Notes under the pieces: generated by a model | Databases searched by the model: none | What the model was told of the DNA's origin: nothing | The model's input: only the letters and a program-made list of their open reading frames with translations | Program-made: the position numbers and the translations under genes | Assembly: GCF_000740795.1 (NCBI RefSeq) | Contig: NZ_JGYG01000011.1 | Coordinates: 62,001-126,000 of the forward strand | Direction: 5' to 3' | Length of the DNA stretch: 64,000 bases | Source of the DNA: Haematobacter massiliensis | GTDB taxonomy: Bacteria; Pseudomonadota; Alphaproteobacteria; Rhodobacterales; Rhodobacteraceae | In this document: positions 9,640 through 18,295 of the stretch, one piece after another | How the letters are laid out: each line of letters opens with the position of its first letter | Position numbering within the stretch: the stretch's first letter is position 1

Positions 9640-11022
9640 ATGTTCACGACCGATATCGACGCAGAAGGCATCGCGACAGTCACCATCGACATGCCAGGGC
9701 GGAGCATGAACGTGATCGACTGGGCGCTCACCGATGCGCTGGACGCGGAAGCGCGCGCGCTCGCGGCCAATCCGGCGGTCAAGGCCGTCGTGCTGACCTC
9801 CGGCAAGAAGGATTTCGTCGCCGGAGCCGATCTCGCGATCATGCACGACCTCTATGACCTGACGCCGGAGGCCGCCTCCGGTAGGATCGGCACACTGGGC
9901 GCGATGGTCCGCGCGTTTGAAACCTCCGGCAAACCCGTTGTGGGTGCCGCGCCGGGCACCGCGCTCGGCGGCGGGCTGGAGATCCTGCTCGGCTGCACCT
10001 ACCGGATCGCGGCGGAGAACCCGAAGGCGCGGTTCGGCCTGCCGGAAGTGACGCTGGGCCTGTTGCCGGGTGCTGGTGGCACACAGCGCCTGCCGCGGAT
10101 CATCGGTATTCCCGGCGCCTTGCCGGTTCTGGTCGAGGGGCAGCCGATGACCGTATCCGAGGCTTTGGAGGCAGGTATTCTCGATGAGGTCGTGCCGCCG
10201 GAAAGCCTGCTCTCTGCTGCAAAATCCGCGATCCGCGAAGGACGCGTCAGATCCGTCCAGCCCTGGGATGAGAAGGGTTTCGCCCTGCCCGGACCAGCGC
10301 CTGAATCCGCCGAGGTGATGGATCTCTTCACGACCTGGAATGCAAAGGTTCTGGCTGAAACCGGCGGTCACCAGCCTGCTCCGAAGGCCATTCTCTCCTG
10401 CGTGTTCGAGGGCACGCGCGTGCCGATCGACGCGGGGTTGAAGATCGAGCGGGATTATTTCGGCACGCTCGTGACCGGCGATGTTGCGCCAGCCATGATC
10501 TGGGTCACGTTCGAAGCGCGGGTCGCCGCCGCTAAGGCAGGACGCAACGTGACCGATCCGAAGGGCCCCTATGTGACGGCAGGCCTTTCCGCGCTGCTGG
10601 AGGAGACGCGTCTGCTCCGGGCGGAAGGGGTCTCGGATGAAACGCTTCAGACCGCGGCGAGCCAGCTCGGCATGTCACTCACACCGGAAGACATCCGTGA
10701 CGGGGCGAGCGGCATAACCACCTTCAAAAAGGCCGTGGACACCGTCTCGCTGGAGGATGTGAAGGACAGGTTGCTGTTCTGTCAGGTCTCGACCGCGGCA
10801 ACCGCGCTTCAGGGCGGGGCGGTGGCGCTCGCGGCGGAGGCTGACTATGGCGCAGTCATGGGCTGGGGGTTCCCGGTGCATCTCGGCGGTCCGATTTACT
10901 TCGCCCGTCACCTGGGAGAAGAGGAACTCAGGAAGCGCATGGGCGCACTGGAATACGCCTATGGACCGCGTTTCGTGTCATCGCCGGTGATTTCGGCCAT
11001 CACCGACAAGGCCAAGCCGTGA
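9640..11022 (+). CDS. FadJ/FadB-like protein lacking the NAD-binding dehydrogenase domain
   Basis: The 460-residue protein starts like a multifunctional fatty-acid oxidation enzyme. Its N-terminal crotonase domain is complete, with oxyanion loop [10 protein letters not shown]114 and E136 ([16 protein letters not shown]), so enoyl-CoA hydratase activity is plausible. Normal FadJ/FadB proteins are about 700 residues and continue with a Rossmann domain (GxGxMG) and a catalytic HFFNP segment. Both are absent: after residue about 300 the chain passes straight to pieces resembling the C-terminal helical dehydrogenase domains ([13 protein letters not shown], then [18 protein letters not shown]). The frame is open throughout, so this is a clean in-frame domain loss, not a frameshift. 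The SDR gene at 7647 can supply the lost activity. Confidence 0.85.
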   Translation: MFTTDIDAEGIATVTIDMPGRSMNVIDWALTDALDAEARALAANPAVKAVVLTSGKKDFVAGADLAIMHDLYDLTPEAASGRIGTLGAMVRAFETSGKPVVGAAPGTALGGGLEILLGCTYRIAAENPKARFGLPEVTLGLLPGAGGTQRLPRIIGIPGALPVLVEGQPMTVSEALEAGILDEVVPPESLLSAAKSAIREGRVRSVQPWDEKGFALPGPAPESAEVMDLFTTWNAKVLAETGGHQPAPKAILSCVFEGTRVPIDAGLKIERDYFGTLVTGDVAPAMIWVTFEARVAAAKAGRNVTDPKGPYVTAGLSALLEETRLLRAEGVSDETLQTAASQLGMSLTPEDIRDGASGITTFKKAVDTVSLEDVKDRLLFCQVSTAATALQGGAVALAAEADYGAVMGWGFPVHLGGPIYFARHLGEEELRKRMGALEYAYGPRFVSSPVISAITDKAKP

Positions 11023-11810
11023 GTGATCTGATCCTTACCGACTTTGACGGCGAAACCGGCATTGCGCGTATCGCCTTCAACCGGCCGGAGGTGCTGAACG
11101 CGCTGAACGTGCCGCTCGCACGCGCGTTCCTTGCTGCTGTGCGGGAGGTGGTTGCGCTGAAGGGGGTGCGCGCCATCGTGCTGACAGGGGAGGGACGCGC
11201 CTTCGTCGCCGGCGGCGATGTGGCGAGCTTCGCCGGCGGTCCCGACGTTGCGGTGCCCGTGGTGAATGATCTTCTCGATGCCCTCAATCCGGCCATCGTG
11301 GCACTCCGGCGGGCGGATGCGCCGGTGATCGCGGCCGTGCGGGGGGCTGCGGCCGGGGCCGGACTGTCGCTGATGATGACCGCTGATATCGTCGTCGCCG
11401 CTGCGGGAACAAAGTTCCTCATGGCCTACGAAAAGCTCGGCTCTTCGCCCGATTGCGGTGCCACGTGGTTCGCTCCGCGGCTCATCGGACGGGCGAGGAC
11501 GATGGAGCTTCTGCTGATGGGCCGGGTGCTCGATGCGGAAACCGCCCGCGACTGGGGACTGATCAACGAGGTGGTGCCTCCCGACGATCTGGACACCCGG
11601 GTACGGGCACTCGCGGAGACGCTGGCACAGGGACCGACGCTCGCCTTCGGCCAGTCCAAGCGGCTCGTGGATGAGGCGGAGCGTACAATTCTCGCCGAGC
11701 AGCTGGAGAAGGAACGCGCGGCCTTTCTCGCGGGCACAGGCACGGCGGATTTCGCCGAAGGCACCGCTGCCTTCACCGCCAAACGGACACCTGCCTTTAT
11801 CGGTCGATAG
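11019..11810 (+). CDS. enoyl-CoA hydratase/isomerase family protein
   Basis: Crotonase-fold protein of 263 residues starting at a GTG that overlaps the previous stop. The oxyanion-hole loop RGAAAGAGLSL is present. The two Glu of classic enoyl-CoA hydratase are not: the first position is Ser and the second is an Asp (SSPDCGATW), as in PaaG-type isomerases. It therefore may isomerise double bonds or hydrate an unusual acyl-CoA instead of acting as the standard hydratase, which the FadJ-like protein already provides. It sits inside the beta-oxidation operon, 9 bases before the acyl-CoA dehydrogenase. Confidence 0.88.
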   Translation: MSDLILTDFDGETGIARIAFNRPEVLNALNVPLARAFLAAVREVVALKGVRAIVLTGEGRAFVAGGDVASFAGGPDVAVPVVNDLLDALNPAIVALRRADAPVIAAVRGAAAGAGLSLMMTADIVVAAAGTKFLMAYEKLGSSPDCGATWFAPRLIGRARTMELLLMGRVLDAETARDWGLINEVVPPDDLDTRVRALAETLAQGPTLAFGQSKRLVDEAERTILAEQLEKERAAFLAGTGTADFAEGTAAFTAKRTPAFIGR

Positions 11811-11819
11811 GGATCAAGA

Positions 11820-12944
11820 ATGTACAACGAAGAACAGACCCTGATCCGCGACACCGCCCGCGCCTTTGCGCAGGATGTCCTCGCGCCCGGCGCGGCCGAG
11901 CGCGACAGGACAAAGACGGTGGAGCCGTCCCTGTTTGCCGACATGGCGGAACTCGGGTTCCTTGGCATGACGGTGCCGGAAGAATGGGACGGGGTCGGGG
12001 CGGATTACGTCAGCTACGCACTGGCTCTGATGGAGATCGCCGCTGGGGATGGCGCGATCTCGACGATCATGTCGGTGCATAACGCGCCTTTCAACGCGAT
12101 CCTCACCCGCTTCGGCAGCGACTTTCAGAAGGAGCAGGTGCTCCGCCCCGCGGCAAAGGGGGAATTCATCGGCGCCTTTGCTCTGACCGAAGCCCATGCC
12201 GGTTCCGACGCCGCCGCGATCCGCACGAAGGCGGAGAAACGCGGCGATCGCTACGTCATCAACGGCGGCAAGGAATTCATCACCTCTGGCCAGATCGGCG
12301 GGTGGTGCATTCTTTTCGCTACGCTGGACGGTACGCGGAAGGGGATCACCGCCTTTCTGACACCGACCTCCGCGCCGGGCTACGAAGTGGCGAAGGTGGA
12401 GGAGAAGCTGGGTCAGCGCTGTTCCGACACCTGCTCCCTCCGTTTCACGGAGCTGGAGATCCCGGAGGAATACCGTATCGGTGGAGAGGGGGAGGGCTAC
12501 CGTATCGCGCTGTCCAGCCTTGAGGCGGGTCGGATCGGCATCGCCTCGCAGTCGGTCGGGATGGCGCAGGCGGCCTTCGACGCAGCCGTGGCCTATGCGC
12601 GCGAGCGGACCTCCATGGGCAAGCGGTTGATCGAACATCAGGCCGTGGCGTTCCGGCTGGCGGAGTTGCGCACCAAGCTGGAGGCGGCGCGGCAGCTCGT
12701 GCTGCTGGCGGCGCGGATGAAAGACGCGGGCCTTCCCTGCCTGAACGAGGCGGCGATGGCCAAGCTCTTCGCGTCCGAGACGGCGGAGGCGGTGGTCTCC
12801 GGTGCCCTGCAGACCTTTGGCGGCTATGGCTACATGCAGGATTTTCCGTTGGAGCGCATCTATCGCGATGTGCGGGTGTGCCAGATCTACGAGGGCACCT
12901 CGGACATCCAGAAGATCATCATCTCCCGGCAGCTCGATCAGTGA
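11820..12944 (+). CDS. acyl-CoA dehydrogenase
   Basis: FAD enzyme that introduces the 2,3 double bond into acyl-CoA and passes electrons to ETF. The 374-residue length is typical of soluble short- or medium-chain members. Signature segments are AFALTEAHAGSDAAA (FAD/substrate), the FITSGQIGGWC region, and the C-terminal QIYEGTSDIQKIIISRQL with the catalytic Glu. It closes the five-gene operon that together covers a full oxidation cycle: dehydrogenase, hydratase, hydroxyacyl dehydrogenase and thiolase. Short or branched acyl substrates are more likely than long-chain ones, but this is inferred from size only. Confidence 0.94.
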   Translation: MYNEEQTLIRDTARAFAQDVLAPGAAERDRTKTVEPSLFADMAELGFLGMTVPEEWDGVGADYVSYALALMEIAAGDGAISTIMSVHNAPFNAILTRFGSDFQKEQVLRPAAKGEFIGAFALTEAHAGSDAAAIRTKAEKRGDRYVINGGKEFITSGQIGGWCILFATLDGTRKGITAFLTPTSAPGYEVAKVEEKLGQRCSDTCSLRFTELEIPEEYRIGGEGEGYRIALSSLEAGRIGIASQSVGMAQAAFDAAVAYARERTSMGKRLIEHQAVAFRLAELRTKLEAARQLVLLAARMKDAGLPCLNEAAMAKLFASETAEAVVSGALQTFGGYGYMQDFPLERIYRDVRVCQIYEGTSDIQKIIISRQLDQ

Positions 12945-13664
12945 AAAGCCCGGCTCGCGCGGCCTGCTCTCGGCTCGGGTCGAGGCTACACTTGGGCCAG
13001 GTTGCAGATGAGCCCCCGCGGCGGTGGTTGCAGCGCGGCGGTGCCGGAGGCTTGCCGCCGCGCCGTGCAACGACCGTCCCTGAAGCCGCTTCTGCGTGAG
13101 CCATAAGAGTGGTGGGTGATCGCCTACACTCGGCCTGTCCCGCGGCCGCATCCGCTCGTTACCCGGCAGCCGCTCGACGGTGGACCTGCATGCGGTCCCG
13201 CGGGCATTCTGCGCCCCGAAGGGCATGCGCCGCTCAGCCTTCGTTTGCCGCTGGTCAACTGGCGCAAAGTGGGTCTGTTGGTACGAAGGGCGAGGGAGAT
13301 CCTGTCGCCGCCCATGGTGCCGCGAGGCCGGTTTTAGTCCTTAATGCCTTGCAGGCGCGGATCGGATACTTCTGACCAACCGCGTCCGTTGCGTCCGATG
13401 CCTCCTTTCGACGCGAAAACTGCTTTTCGGACGCCGCGCGGCCCGCCAGAGCCCGCGTCGCCCGCGTCTGTCTGGGCGAGTTTATGCATCACCGCGACGC
13501 CCCGCGGGCAGCAGAGCCATGGGATGGCACCAAGACTGTTCAGTCCAAGCCGCAACCGACGCCTAAGCAGCACATTCCTGTCGGCGAAGGAGCCGGGTGC
13601 CAATAAGCTGTTCAACCGCCTCGTTCATGTTAAGATCAATGGACAATCTGGAGGAGACAGCCAC
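12945..13664. other. 720-bp stretch without a convincing gene
   Basis: Open frames exist on both strands but none has a ribosome site, domain or family-like composition. The stretch contains the strong hairpin at 13027-13071 (listed separately). The end, GGAGGAG at about 13650-13656, is the ribosome site of the cytochrome gene. No tRNA-like cloverleaf was found by eye. Confidence 0.6.
13027..13071. repeat. long imperfect hairpin downstream of the acyl-CoA dehydrogenase
   Basis: GTTGCA plus GCGCGGCGG (13027-13041) pairs with CCGCCGCGC (13055-13063) and TGCAAC (13066-13071), giving 15 paired bases with a 2-base bulge and a 13-base loop. No T run follows, so it is not a classic intrinsic terminator; it may stabilise the 3' end of the operon mRNA. 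Confidence 0.6.
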
Positions 13665-14141
13665 GTGAAGACGGTAGCTACCCCTCGGTCGGCGCGAGCG
13701 CCCGGCCTGTTTCTCGCTCTCGGACTTCTCTGCCTCGGCACAGTGTCCGGCCCGGTCCATGCGGAGGGCGAGGCAACCAACCCCGCGGTGCGGGAGCGGA
13801 TGGCGCTGATGAAGGATATCGGCCGGAACCTGAAGTCCATCGCCGACATGGTTCAGCAGAAGGCGCCGTTCGAGGGCCAGGCCGCCCAAGCCGCAGCAGG
13901 CACCATCGCCGCCGATGCCGAGCGTATCCCAGCCGTATTCAAGCCGCGAGAGAGCGATCCCGCCTCAGAAGCGCTTCCGGTCATCTGGGAGAAATGGGAC
14001 GATTTCGTCGCCCATGCCGACAAGCTCGCCTCCGCCGCCAAAGCCATCGACGCGACCTCTGCAGAGACGCTCGCCGCCGGTTTCCGGCCGATGGCGGGGG
14101 CGTGCAAGAGCTGCCATGACAGTTACCGGATGGACGACTGA
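13665..14141 (+). CDS. class II cytochrome c (cytochrome c')
   Basis: Periplasmic haem protein of 158 residues starting at GTG 13665, chosen because GGAGGAG lies 8 bases upstream. Residues 1-32 form a signal peptide ending near VHAEG. The rest is helical, and the CKSCH haem site is at the C terminus (147-151), as in cytochrome c' and c556. Such proteins bind NO or CO or transfer electrons; the sixth-ligand position cannot be judged with confidence. The gene stands alone, flanked by 720 and 539 bp without genes, so no operon context helps. Its haem would be attached by the Ccm system encoded at 38.9-43.4 kb. Confidence 0.88.
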   Translation: MKTVATPRSARAPGLFLALGLLCLGTVSGPVHAEGEATNPAVRERMALMKDIGRNLKSIADMVQQKAPFEGQAAQAAAGTIAADAERIPAVFKPRESDPASEALPVIWEKWDDFVAHADKLASAAKAIDATSAETLAAGFRPMAGACKSCHDSYRMDD

Positions 14142-14680
14142 CCGTCGGATCAGCGCGCAGCCGGAGACGGGGAGCCGATGGAGTGGGGGCCATGATCGGC
14201 CCGCGCGGATGCCGTCGGGGCATCTTGATGCTCCGCCGATCCGATGCGCGTGGTCAGGCATGGGCGCGGTGATCGGCACGGGTTCGGCTGTCAGCGATGG
14301 GGGCGCAGCCACGGCGGCCATGAACGGCGGCTGACAGCGTTGGAACGCGAAGAGAGAGATCGTCCGCGTGCCGGCGAGGGGCGGAAAACGCCAGCATGGA
14401 GGGGGCGATGATCGCGGGCAGGCGATGATCCTGTCAAGATCGACGCCGAGGCTGCATCTGACGCTTGCGGCCTTCCTCATCGTCGCGCGCTCACCGGAGC
14501 TTGAAAATCATCGCCCTGGCCCACACCCGCCATCGGGGCAGGCGAGCTCCTCTCTCCCGGCGCTCGCCTGCCTGCACGCGGACCGAGTATCGGGCGACCA
14601 TCGCGCTCCCGCCGACACAGCATGGCGCCGGGATACGCGGAACACTGGCTCGGCAGCGCCGACCATGCTAGGCGAAACCG
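14142..14680. other. 539-bp stretch without a convincing gene
   Basis: No frame looks protein-coding. It holds an 11-bp inverted repeat GGCAGGCGAGC (14537-14547) and GCTCGCCTGCC (14562-14572) with a 14-base loop, a candidate hairpin about 110 bases upstream of the AEC carrier, and a doubled GGCGATGATC block near 14405-14432. Otherwise nothing is recognised. Confidence 0.55.
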
Positions 14681-15610
14681 ATGCTTCCGGTGTTTCTCAA
14701 GACCTTGCCCTTTTTCGCGCTGATCGGCCTTGGCTGGATCGCGGCGCGGCGGGGTTTCTGCACCCCGGAGGCAACGGCGTGGCTGACACGGTTCGTGTTC
14801 TTCCTGCCGCTCTCGGCGATGCTGTTCGGCTTTGCGGCGCAGCTTCCGCTCTCCGCGCTGAATGAGCCGGTTTTCATTACCGCCTACGCTGCTGCGAGCC
14901 TCGCGGTTTATGCGCTGACGGGAGCGGTCGCGCTGTTTCGGGGCTGCTCTGTGGCGGAGGCCGCGGTGGAGGCGCAATGCGGCGTGGTGGGCAACACCGG
15001 CTTCTTCGGCCTGCCGATGTTCGTGACCCTGCTTGGCCCCAAGGCGGCTGCGCCGATCCTCATCATGCTGCTTATCGACCTTGTCGTGTTCTCCACGCTC
15101 ATCACCGTCATCATGACGCTGTGGCGGGACAGGCGGTTCGACCTGCGGATCTTCCCCTCGCTCCTGCGCGGCCTCATCGGCAATCCGATGATCGTGTCCA
15201 TGGGGGCGGGTGTTCTGTGGTCGGCCTCGGGCGTTCCGCTGCCCGCGCCCACGAAGGAATTCGTCACGCTCCTTGGCGCGGCGGCAACGCCTTGCGCGCT
15301 GTTTGCCATTGGTGCCTCGCTCGCGGGGCGGAATGCGGAGCGGCCTGCGGTCGCCGCGTGGCTCTCCGCGGTGAAGCTGCTGCTGCATCCGCTCGCCTGC
15401 GCCGTGGTGGCGTTCTGGCTGCTCCCTGTGGACCCATTCGCGGCGGGATTGATGGTGGCGACGGCCGCGCTGCCGGTGGCGGGCAATGTCTACATGCTCG
15501 CCCAGCACTACGGCGTGGCGCCGCTGCGCGTTTCCACGGCCATTCTCTTCTCCACGGCGGCGAGTGTGATCACGCTCCCGCTCATCATTGCAAGGGTGCT
15601 CATGCCATGA
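14681..15610 (+). CDS. AEC family transporter
   Basis: Second auxin-efflux-carrier-type permease in the window, 309 residues with about ten membrane helices. The start [19 protein letters not shown] is typical. The central SKGxx-like loop found in many AEC proteins is replaced by a basic stretch ([18 protein letters not shown]). It overlaps yaiI by 4 bases, so it heads a short operon with YaiI, a HAD phosphatase and an ornithine-cyclodeaminase-like protein. The cargo is unknown. Confidence 0.87.
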   Translation: MLPVFLKTLPFFALIGLGWIAARRGFCTPEATAWLTRFVFFLPLSAMLFGFAAQLPLSALNEPVFITAYAAASLAVYALTGAVALFRGCSVAEAAVEAQCGVVGNTGFFGLPMFVTLLGPKAAAPILIMLLIDLVVFSTLITVIMTLWRDRRFDLRIFPSLLRGLIGNPMIVSMGAGVLWSASGVPLPAPTKEFVTLLGAAATPCALFAIGASLAGRNAERPAVAAWLSAVKLLLHPLACAVVAFWLLPVDPFAAGLMVATAALPVAGNVYMLAQHYGVAPLRVSTAILFSTAASVITLPLIIARVLMP

Positions 15611-16065
15611 CGGCGATCTATGTCGATGCGGATGCTTGCCCGGTCAAGGCGGAGGCGGAGCGGGTCGCGACTCGCCACACGCTGCGGCTGTTCATGGTGT
15701 CGAACGGCGGGCTTCGCCCCTCGCCGAACCCGCTGGTGGAGATGATCTTTGTCCCGGCTGGGCCCGACGTTGCGGACGATTGGATCGCCGAGCGGGCGGC
15801 GCGCGGCGATGTCGTGGTGACGAATGACATCCCGCTCGCCGCGCGGGTGATCGAACGGGGCGCGCGCGTCGTGCGGCCGGAGGGGTCCGTGCTGACACAG
15901 GCCAATATCGGTCCAGTGCTGGCCCAGCGGAACCTGATGGCGGATATCCGTTCCGCCGATCCCTTCCTGCAGGGTGGCGGGCGCCCCTTCGCCAAGGCCG
16001 ACCGATCCCGTTTTCTGGATGCGCTGGAGCGTGAGCTTCGCGCCGCGATGAAGGAAGCCCCATGA
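15607..16065 (+). CDS. yaiI: YaiI/YqxD family protein (UPF0178)
   Basis: Conserved 152-residue protein with the family start [12 protein letters not shown], the central [12 protein letters not shown]-like segment and [17 protein letters not shown]. The Asp pattern (DADxCP, DDW, TNDIPLA) resembles PIN-like nucleases, but no activity is established for the family. The ATG at 15607 overlaps the AEC carrier stop, and the gene overlaps the HAD phosphatase by 4 bases. Confidence 0.93.
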   Translation: MTAIYVDADACPVKAEAERVATRHTLRLFMVSNGGLRPSPNPLVEMIFVPAGPDVADDWIAERAARGDVVVTNDIPLAARVIERGARVVRPEGSVLTQANIGPVLAQRNLMADIRSADPFLQGGGRPFAKADRSRFLDALERELRAAMKEAP

Positions 16066-16694
16066 CCGCACAGCCCCCAAGCGCCGTTGTCTTCGACATC
16101 GGCAACGTGCTGATCGAATGGCAGCCGGAGCGCTTCTTCGATGGCGTCATGCCCGCCGGAGACCGCGCGCGGATGTTCGCGGAGATCGACCTGCACGGCA
16201 TGAACGATGGCATAGACCGGGGCGAGAGCTTTCGCGATGCCGTTTATGCCGCCGCCGACCGTCACCCCGCCTGGAGGCCGCAGATCCGGCTGTGGCACGA
16301 CCGCTGGCTGGATATCGCGCAGCCGGCGATACCCGGTTCGGTGCATCTGTTGCGGGCGCTTCGGCGGAAGGGGATCCCGGTCTTTGCCCTGACCAACTTC
16401 GGAGTGGAGACATTCGCGCTCGCCCGGAAGGCCTATCCGTTTCTGGATGAATTCGACCGCCGCTATGTCTCCGGCGAACTGAAGGTCATCAAGCCGGACC
16501 CTCGCATCTACGCGATTCTGGAGCAGGACAGCGGCGTTGCGCCCGGCGACCTCCTCTTCACTGATGACCGGATCGATAATATCGCGGCGGCCAGCGCGCG
16601 AGGATGGCGGACACACCATTTCGACGGCCCTGAGGGCTGGGGGCGGCGGCTCGTCCAGGAAGGCTTGCTGACGGAGGAGGAAGCACGGCCATGA
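16062..16694 (+). CDS. HAD superfamily phosphatase (YihX-like)
   Basis: Haloacid-dehalogenase-fold hydrolase of 210 residues. Motif I is [12 protein letters not shown] (nucleophile Asp), with the DIGNV form seen in the YihX group. Motif II is ALTNFG, motif III the Lys in [10 protein letters not shown], and motif [10 protein letters not shown]. The cap is the small helical type. YihX acts on sugar phosphates, but substrate specificity does not carry over reliably. It overlaps its neighbours on both sides by 4 bases. Confidence 0.87.
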   Translation: MTAQPPSAVVFDIGNVLIEWQPERFFDGVMPAGDRARMFAEIDLHGMNDGIDRGESFRDAVYAAADRHPAWRPQIRLWHDRWLDIAQPAIPGSVHLLRALRRKGIPVFALTNFGVETFALARKAYPFLDEFDRRYVSGELKVIKPDPRIYAILEQDSGVAPGDLLFTDDRIDNIAAASARGWRTHHFDGPEGWGRRLVQEGLLTEEEARP

Positions 16695-17614
16695 CCATTG
16701 AGATCATCGGTCCGGAGGTGGAGGCCCATCTCGACTGGATCGCGCTGACGGAGGCGTTGAAGCAGGGGCACCTGCTGCCGCTTTCGGGCATCGGCGATAC
16801 GTTTCTTTATCGGGAGGACGATACGCTTCTCTCGCGCTCCGCCTGGATCGACGGGCTGGGTGTTGCGGTGAAATCCGCGACCATCGTGCCGGAGAACCGG
16901 AGGGCGGGCAGGCCGCTCGTCAACGGGGTCGTCACGCTGTTCGACGATGTGACCGGCTACCCCCTGGCCCTCGTCGATTTTCATCTGGTGACCAAGTGGA
17001 AGACGGCGGGGGACAGCCTGCTCGCCGCGCGATTGCTGGCACGACCGGAGAGCAGGCACATCCTCATCGTCGGGGCGGGGGCTGTCGCAGCCTCCATGAT
17101 CGAGGCCTATTCGGCCGCGTTCCCCGAGGCGAGCTTCCGCGTCTGGGCGCGAAAGAGGGATGCTGCCGAGGCGCTCGCGCTCCGCTATCCCGGCGTAAGG
17201 GCGGTGAGCGATCTGGAAGAGGCCGCGAGCACCGCCGACATCATCGCGACCTGCACCATGTCCTCCACACCGGTGATAGAGGGTCGCTGGATCCAGCCGG
17301 GAACGCATCTCGATCTGATCGGCGCCTACCGCCCCGACATGCGGGAGGTGGATGACGAGACGATGCGGCGGGCCAGCATCTTCGTCAACGCGCGGGCGAC
17401 GACCATTCACCACATCGGGGAGTTGATGAAACCTGTCGCTGCGGGCGTGATCACCGAGGATGACGTGATCGCCGATTTCTACGACATCGACCGGGGTGAT
17501 TTCCGGCGGGAGAGCGCGGAGGAAATCACGCTCTGCAAGAACGGTGGCGGCGCGCATCTGGACCTGATGACGAGCCGCTACATCCTCGACGCCTGGCGCG
17601 CGCGGAACGGATAG
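16691..17614 (+). CDS. ornithine cyclodeaminase / mu-crystallin family protein
   Basis: NAD(P)-binding protein of 307 residues with Rossmann loop VGAGAVAASMIEAY near residue 121 and the family segments VKSATIVPEN and GAYRPDMREVDD. Members include ornithine cyclodeaminase, alanine dehydrogenase and ketimine reductase. The sequence does not settle which, and no amino acid pathway neighbour is present. It ends the AEC-yaiI-HAD operon. Confidence 0.85.
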   Translation: MTIEIIGPEVEAHLDWIALTEALKQGHLLPLSGIGDTFLYREDDTLLSRSAWIDGLGVAVKSATIVPENRRAGRPLVNGVVTLFDDVTGYPLALVDFHLVTKWKTAGDSLLAARLLARPESRHILIVGAGAVAASMIEAYSAAFPEASFRVWARKRDAAEALALRYPGVRAVSDLEEAASTADIIATCTMSSTPVIEGRWIQPGTHLDLIGAYRPDMREVDDETMRRASIFVNARATTIHHIGELMKPVAAGVITEDDVIADFYDIDRGDFRRESAEEITLCKNGGGAHLDLMTSRYILDAWRARNG

Positions 17615-18295
17615 GGCAGAGCGACATTTCCTTCGCCGTGACGGCGGGTGGCTAACTGGCCGCGGAAGCGGATGGCCCGCCGGTCATGGCGCGCAAGAAG
17701 CGGCCGAAGCGCCTGTGGCGGACGTGTCGGTGCGCAGAGGTTGAAGATGGTCGCGTCACGCGACTGAGCTTTTCCTGCTCCTGCTCCTGCTCCTGCTCAT
17801 GAGCTGTGTTTTCCCGCTCCTGCTCAAAGGAATGGGCGGCTCCGGCTCATTGGCCGCGGAGGGCGATGCCCGTTAAGCTGCTGGTAACTGCATCCATGGC
17901 GCGAAGCCGCGGCCAATTGGTTAAGCGTTGTGGTGTCGGCTTTGGGTGTCAGTCCGCTTTGGGAATTCGCCAGCACCCGAGCAAATGCGAGCCTTCTCCG
18001 CTTCGGATCATCGGATATTGTCCGTCCCGGTCGTCAGTCCTGTCGAAGGGGTGTCACCAAAGCGCCGGCGTGGTGGCAGGGGGTGAGGCCACGATGCACT
18101 CTCGTCCGTTTGCCATGGCGCGCGGCATCGCGTCTCATCAGCGGTATCCAGTCATGAAGAGGCGGTTGCTCGGGCAAGTCGCCTTAAGCCGCCCTCTCCA
18201 CCGCTTGCATATCAGCAAATCTCGTGTCGCCGTCCCGCGTCGCGCCGTATCTATGTCGCAATTGAACCGGTCAGTGAGCTTGGCAATCCTGACCG
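17615..18295. other. 681-bp repeat-bearing stretch without a convincing gene
   Basis: No frame has coding character; a 213-codon open frame at 17806-18447 runs through low-complexity sequence and over the end of the MFS gene and is rejected. The stretch holds a hexanucleotide repeat at 17773-17798, TGGCCGCGGA at 17657-17666 and 17851-17860, and an 11-bp inverted repeat ATTGGCCGCGG (17849-17859) with CCGCGGCCAAT (17907-17917). Confidence 0.55.
17773..17798 (+). repeat. hexanucleotide tandem repeat (TCCTGC)4
   Basis: Four perfect copies of TCCTGC plus TC, followed 16 bases later by a fifth partial copy (CTCCTGCTC). It lies in a gene-free stretch, so length changes would not alter a known protein. 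Confidence 0.9.

Noticed and set aside
13344-13664. Upstream extension of the cytochrome c' frame.
   Set aside because: The GTG at 13665 has GGAGGAG upstream and starts a proper signal peptide; the extension would bury it.
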